Assembly: GCA_027295245.1 (NCBI GenBank)
Contig: JAPULF010000035.1
Location: 1-6,634 of the forward strand
DNA: 6,634 nt
From: Planctomycetota bacterium
GTDB lineage: Bacteria > Planctomycetota > Phycisphaerae > UBA1845 > UTPLA1
Direction: 5' to 3'
Part shown: in pieces, positions 1-5,783 of the stretch
How positions within the stretch are numbered: position 1 is the stretch's first letter
How the letters are laid out: every line of letters begins with the position of its first letter
Notes under the pieces: model-generated
What the model was told of the DNA's origin: nothing
The model's input: only the letters and a program-made list of their open reading frames with translations
The model's database searches: none
Position numbers and translations under genes: made by a program

Positions 1-1168
1 CCGCGATTACGTTTTCGATGACGATCCCATCCCCGTCGGCATTGAGCGACGCTCGTATGCCGACGCCGGAGTTGTTCAGTTCGTTCAGTACCGCGCCAAC
101 GGTCGTCGCCCCCGCAAAGGTAACCGTCGCACTCAATGCGCCGTTGGAGATGACGACTCCATTCGGAAGAGAGAACCCCGGTCCCAGGTCGGAGATGTCG
201 GTCGTGACCGTGATGCGCCGATTGAGACCGTCGCCGACCAGCGGCGTGGCGGTAGTCTTCGCGATCCCGAGGTCCCTGGCCATGGTCCCGTTGCCGACTT
301 CCGCGACTTGAATGTTGTTGCCCCCCCCCGACGTGATCTGTAACGCCCCGCCGTTGAGAGTCATCGTCAGCGTGGTGCCGGCCGTCGCGGCGTCGGCATT
401 GAAACGCGCCATCACGTCGCCCACGGTCTCGGCCCCGCTGAAATCCGTATCGAACGTAATAGCCGGTCCGACTTCGGTCACCCGAATCGGGCCGAAACTC
501 AGTCCGGAATTCACGGCTCCGTCCAACTCGCTCAATCGCGTATCGGCGGATAGCTGAACGTTGAATTGGGCATACCCCCCGGCGAACGGTTCGTGCAGCT
601 TGAAGAGTTCGGCCCCGGTAAGATTGAACGGAAGCGTCAATTGCGGGTCGACCAGCGTTCGACGCTCGCCGGCGTCGCCCACATAGCTCACCCGCCCGAG
701 GTCGCTGCTGAACGGCGCTTCATGGACGCCCCGCCCGCCGAAGAGGTATTGATTCTGAAACTGGTAGTTACCGACGGACTCGAGCTGTCGAATCAGGCTG
801 TCTATGATGATCCCCTGCGACGCCCGTTCGTCCGCACTGTGCAGGTTGCCCGCCTGGCCGCTCGCAATACTCACCGCTTGAATCAGCAGGTCGTGAATGT
901 CGGTCAAGGCGGAATCGGCCGCCGAGAGCTGGCCGTCGGCGTGACGAAGATTTCGCAGGATTTGCTCCTGGCTCTCCAGCGATTTCGTCAGACGCACGAT
1001 CTTCTCCGCATCGATCGGATTGTCGCTTATCGACAACAGCCGTTCGCCGCTCGCAATCCGCTGTTGCTCCCTGAAGATCTTCACGCTGTTGCTGCGAAGG
1101 TGCGTCAACAGCGAGAACGTCTGCAGGCTGTTCGATACGCGGGTAATGCCGCCGCCGGGAATCGCCAT
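1..1168 (-). CDS. flgL: Flagellar hook-filament junction protein FlgL (HAP3), 3' end outside window
   Basis: FlgL is the second junction protein between hook and filament; it is exported through the flagellar type III apparatus and sits distal to FlgK. The reading frame opens at an ATG whose first base is 1168 and stays open to base 1, giving 389 residues without a stop. Residues 1-60 match the flagellin/FlgL N-terminal helix: MAIPGGGITRVSNSL, then a heptad-rich stretch with the conserved IASGERLLSISDNP. Residues 60-150 continue the D1-type coiled coil and end in QNQYLFGG, a typical FlgL motif. From about residue 205 two beta-rich modules follow that resemble the flagellin hook IN motif (about 205-303 and 314-389). 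The C-terminal helix lies beyond the window, so the protein is clearly longer than the usual roughly 300 residues. An AGAAAGG at 1180-1186 lies 11 bases before the ATG; an in-frame TGA upstream and no other start codon after it fix this start. The gene follows flgK by 51 bases, the widest gap in the cluster. It contains a nine-G run in the coding strand (321-329). Confidence 0.93.
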   Translation of the reverse strand, partial: MAIPGGGITRVSNSLQTFSLLTHLRSNSVKIFREQQRIASGERLLSISDNPIDAEKIVRLTKSLESQEQILRNLRHADGQLSAADSALTDIHDLLIQAVSIASGQAGNLHSADERASQGIIIDSLIRQLESVGNYQFQNQYLFGGRGVHEAPFSSDLGRVSYVGDAGERRTLVDPQLTLPFNLTGAELFKLHEPFAGGYAQFNVQLSADTRLSELDGAVNSGLSFGPIRVTEVGPAITFDTDFSGAETVGDVMARFNADAATAGTTLTMTLNGGALQITSGGGNNIQVAEVGNGTMARDLGIAKTTATPLVGDGLNRRITVTTDISDLGPGFSLPNGVVISNGALSATVTFAGATTVGAVLNELNNSGVGIRASLNADGDGIVIENVIA

Positions 1169-1191
1169 TCGGACAAACGCCTTTCTACTTC

Positions 1192-1209
1192 AAACCGTCC
1201 TTACGGTTT
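1192..1209 (-). promoter_or_regulatory. Perfect hairpin in the flgK-flgL spacer with AAGGA at its loop
   Basis: In the transcript sense the spacer holds AAACCGT-AAGG-ACGGTTT, a perfect 7-bp stem with a 4-base loop. It begins about ten bases after the flgK stop and ends 23 bases before the flgL ATG. No run of U follows it (the next bases are GAAGTAG), so it is a poor candidate for an intrinsic terminator. The loop and first closing base read AAGGA, and a GGA exposed in a hairpin loop is the known recognition element of CsrA/RsmA proteins, which often control flagellar transcripts. CsrA binding here is inference; the structure could equally be an mRNA stability or processing element that separates flgK from flgL expression, or chance. 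Confidence 0.45.
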
Positions 1210-1219
1210 CCGGGTTCAC

Positions 1220-2923
1220 CTACCGGATCAACGTCAACAGGGTCTGCAGCATCGAATCAACCACGCCCATGAATCGCGCAGCGCCCTCGAATGCCCGTTG
1301 ATAACGAATCAGCGACACCGCCTCTTCATCCAGATTCACGCCCGAGATGCTTTCTCGCTGGGCCGAGAGCGACTCGAATACGATCGTCGCCGCAACCGCC
1401 GTGCTCCGGGCCGCCGATGAGTTCACCGCCACCTCGCCAATCGAGGACGTGTAATACTCGCTGAGCGAACTGCCGTTGAGCGCCGCAACGGCCGAGTTCT
1501 CCATAAGCTCCAGCGCGGTCGCATTGCTCCCGTCGCCCGAAAACCCGGACTGGGCGGCGGCAACCAGATTCAGGTTGTTGGCCACCAACGAGTTGACGTC
1601 GATGTCGGATGAATCGCCGCCCGAGAAGAATACGTTGAGCCCCGCTCCCGCCAGGAAATCCGACGTGTCGTCGGCAAACGTGAAGCTCGAACCGGCCGGT
1701 ACGGTCAGCGTCAATCGACCGTTGGCGTCCACCGTCGCGGTCAACGGCGTGTTGGCCGTGATATCGGCAGCCACTGAATTCAACGTCGAATCCACGCCGA
1801 TGCCGTCCAGGTCGATGTTGATTTGATATCGATCCACCGCCCCTGTTGCATCGTTCTTCACATCGATAAAGAAGGATCCGGTCTTGGGTATCAGGCTCAG
1901 ACCGTTGTTCGCCGTCGAAAGGGCAAGGGCCGGATCGGTCACATCCGTCAATCCGGCCAGCGTCGTGAAGCCCTCAAGGCCCTGCCCGCTCGCATGGATC
2001 TTGTTCACTTCTTGAATGAGCGCGATCGCCAACGTGTCGATACGCTTGAGCAACCCGCCGATCTGCGTATCACGGGCACTCGCCAATCCGGCGACTTCGC
2101 CGCTGAAAGGTCCGACCAGACCGTTGTCCTCTTTGAATCGGGGGACGATGATCGCCAACCCGTCCGCGTCCGTCTCGATCGAAGCCTGCAAGCCGCGCGA
2201 CAGACCGGACTGGACCAGCGACTCGTTGCCGAGATAGACGCTGAAACTGCCGCCGGGTTGCTCCCGCACGGTAACATCGAAGAATTCAGACAGGCGACTC
2301 AGAAGCTGATTCCGCGCGTCGCGAAGTCCTCCCGCCTGTCCCGCGGAGCCGGCCTCCGCGGAGGCGATTTGAACGTTGAGCGAGGAGATGTTGGTCGCAA
2401 TCCGGTCCGCCTCGCCGATGATGACTTCGATTTCGCGATTCAGATCCGTGCGTTGGTTGAGCAGTGCCACGCGCTGATCGCGTATCTTCTGCGCCAGCGC
2501 CGAGGCCGTATTGACCAGGCCGCCTCGCGCCGCGACGTTGTCGGGATTGTTCTGCAGGGCCCCGGCCGAGTTGAAAAACTCGCTCATCAGCGAGCCGATA
2601 TCCTGGTCGCCCAGCGGGTCCAGGATGGCCTCGATTCGCAGGAAGCCGGCACGCACCGCACCGGCCGACGACTGATCCGAAATCGCCGAGCGCAGCCGCG
2701 CCTCAAGTGCCTCGTTGGCGTTTCGCCGAACGGATGCGAGTCGAACGCCGAGTCCGACCTGACCGCTCGGAGACGGTAGTCCCGGAATCGAGGAAAGATT
2801 CGGGTTCAATCGCGTGTAGCCCGGCGTCGCCACGTTGGCGACGTTGTTGCCGACAACCGCAAGCGCGGACTGATAGGCATTCAGCGCCGACCGGCCAATG
2901 AACAGTGATGACGTAATTCCCAT
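1220..2923 (-). CDS. flgK: Flagellar hook-associated protein FlgK (HAP1)
   Basis: FlgK caps the finished hook and forms the first ring of the hook-filament junction; it is exported by the flagellar type III system and needs the chaperone FlgN. The 567-residue protein is close to the usual 550-ish size. Residues 1-40 are the classic rod/hook family N-terminus (SSLFIGRSALNAYQSAL, then VGNNVANVATPGYTR). Residues 60-220 form the long D1 helices, including RDARNQLLSRLSEFFDV, the conserved FlgK signature at about 201-217. Residues 345-435 form a variable beta domain with YQINIDLDGIGVDSTLNSVA and DDTSDFLAGAGLNVFFSGGD, a form seen in deltaproteobacterial and planctomycete FlgK. The C-terminus (about 528-567) carries the family ending, with SGVNLDEEAVSLIRYQRAF and a final helix. 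It starts 8 bases after flgN; the Shine-Dalgarno sequence is weak (AGG only), suggesting translation coupled to flgN. The stop is TAG. Confidence 0.97.
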   Translation of the reverse strand: MGITSSLFIGRSALNAYQSALAVVGNNVANVATPGYTRLNPNLSSIPGLPSPSGQVGLGVRLASVRRNANEALEARLRSAISDQSSAGAVRAGFLRIEAILDPLGDQDIGSLMSEFFNSAGALQNNPDNVAARGGLVNTASALAQKIRDQRVALLNQRTDLNREIEVIIGEADRIATNISSLNVQIASAEAGSAGQAGGLRDARNQLLSRLSEFFDVTVREQPGGSFSVYLGNESLVQSGLSRGLQASIETDADGLAIIVPRFKEDNGLVGPFSGEVAGLASARDTQIGGLLKRIDTLAIALIQEVNKIHASGQGLEGFTTLAGLTDVTDPALALSTANNGLSLIPKTGSFFIDVKNDATGAVDRYQINIDLDGIGVDSTLNSVAADITANTPLTATVDANGRLTLTVPAGSSFTFADDTSDFLAGAGLNVFFSGGDSSDIDVNSLVANNLNLVAAAQSGFSGDGSNATALELMENSAVAALNGSSLSEYYTSSIGEVAVNSSAARSTAVAATIVFESLSAQRESISGVNLDEEAVSLIRYQRAFEGAARFMGVVDSMLQTLLTLIR

Positions 2924-2931
2924 GGTTCGGC

Positions 2932-3453
2932 CTATACCACCGCGTCCTGGACGCGAACGTTGCCCTGCTCGCTCGACCGTCCGCGAGACGAATACGTCGT
3001 GGGCGACTCGTCGTCGCGGGCGATGATCGAAAACAGTTCCTTGAAGTAGTCCGACATAGCATGACTGACCATCTCGACGACCCGGTTCGCTTCAGCGACC
3101 GCGAGCATCTTTTCGCGCAACGTCGCGGCGAGTTTCATCAAGCGCTGCCGAATCACGGGCTCCAATCGATCGGCCAGCGCCCGAAGCGTGATGTCCGAGG
3201 GATTCCGAACCGGCGGAAAATCAACCAACCCGCACAACTCGGACACGATCGTGTGCCGCCGGCGGTCCAGCTTTGTGATCCGGCCGGACAGCTCGCCCTC
3301 TCGGGCGGATGCCGTCACCATCCGATCGGCGTCCGCACGCCGCATGGCGTCGAGCTTTTCTTCCACCGTCGCGTGCAACGACACGAGCAACGCAGTGTGC
3401 TGCTCCAGCACGCCGGCCAGTTCTTTCGCGACTTGTTCGACACTGCGGTTCAT
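2932..3453 (-). CDS. flgN: FlgN-like export chaperone for FlgK and FlgL
   Basis: FlgN is a cytoplasmic chaperone that binds the C-terminal helices of FlgK and FlgL and hands them to the export gate. The 173-residue product is predicted by eye to be almost all helical: residues 1-75 (VEQVAKELAGVLEQHTALLV onwards) and 88-145 make two long amphipathic helices, the layout of the family. The second helix ends in a hydrophobic stretch, SDYFKELFSIIA, followed by a disordered tail with TTYSSRGR; a Y-x-x-x-G element after the last helix is common in FlgN. The length is a little above the typical 140-160. Sequence identity in this family is low, so the call rests on helical pattern plus position directly before flgK and flgL, its clients. 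The start overlaps the flgJ stop as ATGA and has a good GGAG 7 bases upstream. Confidence 0.85.
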   Translation of the reverse strand: MNRSVEQVAKELAGVLEQHTALLVSLHATVEEKLDAMRRADADRMVTASAREGELSGRITKLDRRRHTIVSELCGLVDFPPVRNPSDITLRALADRLEPVIRQRLMKLAATLREKMLAVAEANRVVEMVSHAMSDYFKELFSIIARDDESPTTYSSRGRSSEQGNVRVQDAVV

Positions 3454-3854
3454 TTCGGGTCTCCGGATTTCAATTGCTGACTGGCGTTCGCCGTCGACTC
3501 GGATTCGTGCGCGGCGGTTGCCGCCGGGTCGCCGTACCGCCGGGCGAAGGATGCATACAGACGCTCCGTAAGCGGATTGCCCGGCGCTCGGCCCGCCCGC
3601 ATCGCCAGTTCCATCCCGAGCTGTCCTTGAAAGACCTCTTCGCCGCGGCCGCCGCGGAAATAGTCGGTCTTGAATTTTGACGCCTGCATCTGCTTGAGCA
3701 GCGTCCCGAAGAAAACCTGCCCCACGATCTCGCCCACGCGCTCCCGCAACGGATTCACCGCGAGGGCCTTGACCTGGTTGCGGATCTTTTGCTCGCCGTC
3801 CGCGCCCGCAAGGCTGCGGGCCGTCTCGTATCCGGATGTGATGTCGAGATTCAT
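3450..3854 (-). CDS. flgJ: Rod-binding protein FlgJ, single-domain form without muramidase
   Basis: This is the rod-binding (scaffold/cap) half of FlgJ, which acts in the periplasm during growth of the flagellar rod. The protein has 134 residues. The rod-binding domain spans about residues 40-108 and shows the family pattern: FFGTLLKQMQAS (about 48-59), a TDYFRGGRGEE segment with glycines, and FQGQLGMELAMRAG (about 75-88). The roughly 150-residue C-terminal glucosaminidase domain of the enteric protein, which cuts peptidoglycan, is absent; the gene ends in a short polar tail and runs directly into flgN. There is no signal peptide, as expected for a substrate of the flagellar exporter. The gene starts 10 bases after flgI; the nearest purine-rich element (GGAG across the flgI stop) is 13 bases away, so translation probably depends on coupling. 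Single-domain FlgJ is common outside the beta- and gammaproteobacteria. Confidence 0.88.
   Translation of the reverse strand: MNLDITSGYETARSLAGADGEQKIRNQVKALAVNPLRERVGEIVGQVFFGTLLKQMQASKFKTDYFRGGRGEEVFQGQLGMELAMRAGRAPGNPLTERLYASFARRYGDPAATAAHESESTANASQQLKSGDPK
3461..3464 (-). promoter_or_regulatory. Ribosome binding site of flgN inside flgJ
   Basis: GGAG lies 7 bases before the flgN ATG, within the last codons of flgJ. Together with the ATGA overlap it supports the chosen start and suggests translational coupling or re-initiation. Confidence 0.6.
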
Positions 3855-3864
3855 GAAGAACAGA

Positions 3865-5007
3865 TCACTCCGAAAATTCCAGTTTGCCCGTCAGCTTGCC
3901 GCCTCGGGAAAGGTTTTCGATGATTTCGATGATGTCGCTCGCGGGCACGTGCAGCGAATTCAGGGCATCCACCAATTCCTGGAGCTTCGTGCCGCCGGTA
4001 TCCGTGCTCGACGCGTTGATCGACGCCATGTAACGCTCTTCGACCACCGGATTCTCCACGCTGGGTTTCCGCGGTGGACGCACGGTCGTAATGGACATCC
4101 CGTTATGCGAAATGACCGCCGGCCCGATCTCGACGTCCTCGCTGATTACGATCGTTCCGGTCCGACGGTTGATGACCACCCGGGCCTCCGTCGGCGGAAG
4201 CAGCAGTTCGATTTGTTCAATGCTCGCGATGAACCCCGCCGGGTCGAGCCGGCTGGATTCCGGAATCTGAACCACGACGCTCTTCGGCCCCTCCGCCTTG
4301 GCGAGCCGGCGAATCCGCCCGATTTCCGACGCGTCCTCGTTGACGCGCTCGGCAATCGCCGCCGCCCAGGACCAGCTCGCAAAGTGGTCCTCCAACACAA
4401 GCGTGATCCGACCTTCGCGGCTGATATAATTGTGAATGACGTCCGCCTCCATCACGGCGCCGTTCCGGATCACGCCGGCCCCCTTGTTCTTCGAATCCGG
4501 CAAACGGATCGACCCGCCCGCCCAGGCGAAAACCCGATCGAGCCCCGGACCTTGAAGCGGAGTCATCACGAGACGGCCGCCCAACAGACTCTTGGCCGCC
4601 CCGATCGAACTCACCTGTACGTCGATCGAGTCGCCCTCGCGAACCCCGTTCTCCGGGAGAATCGCATCGACCAGCACCACGGCTACGTTCTTCGAGTCCT
4701 TCAACATCACCGCCGGTACGGGCATCGAGAGCTTCGACAACAAGCTTTGAAGCGTCAGGATCGTCGTTTCGTATTTCGAGCCGTCCCCCGTTCCACTCAG
4801 ACCGACAACCAATCCGTACCCGATCAGCCGGTTCTCGCGACGGCCTTTCAAGTGCGTGATGTCCTTGATGCGAACCGCGGAAACAGGCGGCGCCGCTGCC
4901 AGGAGCGAGAGGATCACCACCGCCCCCATCCAAAAGCGGCGGCCCAAGTGCATTAGTGGTGCGCGTCGTTTCACGGTCATTCGTAGATGTCTCAGTTCGC
5001 GTTTCAT
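3865..5007 (-). CDS. flgI: Flagellar P-ring protein FlgI
   Basis: FlgI forms the P ring around the rod in the peptidoglycan layer and assembles with help from FlgA. The product is 380 residues, slightly above the usual 360-370. A Sec signal peptide is visible, with an unusually long basic n-region (residues 1-25, many Arg/Lys), a hydrophobic core (about 26-39) and a probable cleavage after PVSA at residue 44. The mature protein begins VRIKDITHLKGRRENRLIGY, a near-signature for FlgI. It continues with GLVVGLSGTGDGS, then SMPVPAVMLKDSKNVAVVLV, SIGAAKSLLGGRLVMTPLQG and a C-terminal half with NRRTGTIVISEDVEIGPAVI (about residues 281-300) and LQELVDALNSLHVPASDIIE near the end. Met10 and Met19 are alternative starts that would leave a signal peptide of more normal length; Met1 has a weak GGA 6 bases upstream and the closest coupling to flgH (10-base gap). 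Confidence 0.97.
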   Translation of the reverse strand: MKRELRHLRMTVKRRAPLMHLGRRFWMGAVVILSLLAAAPPVSAVRIKDITHLKGRRENRLIGYGLVVGLSGTGDGSKYETTILTLQSLLSKLSMPVPAVMLKDSKNVAVVLVDAILPENGVREGDSIDVQVSSIGAAKSLLGGRLVMTPLQGPGLDRVFAWAGGSIRLPDSKNKGAGVIRNGAVMEADVIHNYISREGRITLVLEDHFASWSWAAAIAERVNEDASEIGRIRRLAKAEGPKSVVVQIPESSRLDPAGFIASIEQIELLLPPTEARVVINRRTGTIVISEDVEIGPAVISHNGMSITTVRPPRKPSVENPVVEERYMASINASSTDTGGTKLQELVDALNSLHVPASDIIEIIENLSRGGKLTGKLEFSE

Positions 5008-5017
5008 TCAACGTCCG

Positions 5018-5764
5018 TCAAAACGGTTTCACTCGATCGGTGAACTTCTTCAGCCAGCCGCGCTTGAGGCCGTCCGTCACCATGCCTTCGGTCGACGTGT
5101 ACAGCCGGAGGTCGAAGACGCGGTCGTCCGTCACCGTCCTGTTCGCCGCAACGTCGTTCTTGTTGCATTGACCGGTAAGCACGATCACCTTGACCTCGTC
5201 GTCGATCTCGACCTCGGAGCGCGCCATAAGCACGAGATTGCCGTTCGGTTTCACATCGATGACCTGCGCCATGATCCTCGTTTCGAAAACGTCCTGCCGA
5301 TCCATCGTGCCCTTGTTCTTCAGCTCGTTTTCACTCGAGAAAGCGATCTCCGGCTTGCCGCGGGAAAACGTCTGCTGTCCCAGTTTGTGGTCGCTAAACT
5401 TCAGCCAGGCGTCCAGCTTTGCATTGATGTCCCATTCGCTCTTCTGTTCCGCCCGGCCCCGACTCTGGTAGCGAATCCGGTGGCGAACAATCACGCCGAT
5501 CAGGTCGTGTACTTGGATCACCGCCGGTTCCGGGAGTGCAATTCCGGTCAGCGAAACCGCGCTGAGCGCTGGATTTGGGTCCTGAATCCGCGGTTGCGAC
5601 GAACCGGCGTTGACGCGAAGCGCCCCGTTGATCGAGGGCTGCGTGGTGGCTGCCGCGGCTCGTGCCTTGCGGGCCTGAGACTCCAGATACAGAGACGAAC
5701 TCTGGCCCAACGCCCCGCTCGCGGCCAATCCGACAAAAGCAACAACCGTCCAATATCTATTCAT
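5018..5764 (-). CDS. flgH: Flagellar L-ring protein FlgH, lacking the lipobox cysteine
   Basis: FlgH builds the L ring, the bushing of the flagellar rod in the outer membrane. The protein is 248 residues, near the usual 220-240. Residues 1-20 are a signal peptide (basic MNR, hydrophobic core, then ASGALG with likely cleavage before Gln21). In most FlgH a cysteine follows the signal and is lipidated; none is present here, and the only cysteine of the protein is at residue 200. Residues 30-75 are a low-complexity linker rich in Ala, Gln and Ser. The conserved FlgH core runs from about residue 80: VIQVHDLIGVIV, KLDAWLKF, then about 145-220 with the family strands ETRIMAQVIDVKPNGNLVLM, a V-I-V-L-T-G element and a N-D-V-A-A-N-R-T-V segment equivalent to the usual DI-x-x-x-NTV. 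It lies 19 bases after flgA and 10 before flgI. The start has a strong Shine-Dalgarno sequence. Confidence 0.93.
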   Translation of the reverse strand: MNRYWTVVAFVGLAASGALGQSSSLYLESQARKARAAAATTQPSINGALRVNAGSSQPRIQDPNPALSAVSLTGIALPEPAVIQVHDLIGVIVRHRIRYQSRGRAEQKSEWDINAKLDAWLKFSDHKLGQQTFSRGKPEIAFSSENELKNKGTMDRQDVFETRIMAQVIDVKPNGNLVLMARSEVEIDDEVKVIVLTGQCNKNDVAANRTVTDDRVFDLRLYTSTEGMVTDGLKRGWLKKFTDRVKPF

Positions 5765-5772
5765 GCCCTCTG

Positions 5773-5779
5773 CCTTCTT
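5773..5779 (-). promoter_or_regulatory. Ribosome binding site of flgH
   Basis: AAGAAGG in the transcript sense, 8 bases before the flgH ATG, in the 19-base flgA-flgH spacer. It is the clearest Shine-Dalgarno sequence in the window and fixes the FlgH start, and therefore the position of the signal peptide with no lipobox. Confidence 0.6.
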
Positions 5780-5783
5780 CGCC

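Noticed and set aside
1192..1209. Intrinsic terminator after flgK
   Set aside because: The stem is only 7 bp, is not GC-rich, and is followed by GAAGTAG, not a U tract; flgL follows closely on the same strand.
566..1420. A 284-codon + strand open frame spanning the flgL start and the flgK end
   Set aside because: It crosses two convincing genes on the other strand, and its product has no family resemblance.
1823..2779. A 318-codon + strand open frame opposite flgK
   Set aside because: Composition (very Arg/Gln-rich) and lack of motifs mark it as a shadow of the FlgK gene.
3670..4956. A 428-codon open frame on the + strand opposite flgI and the start of flgJ
   Set aside because: Its translation is rich in Arg, His, Gln and Pro with no recognisable motif, and it lies wholly antisense to the clear FlgI and FlgJ frames. 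Long antisense frames are expected in GC-rich coding DNA.
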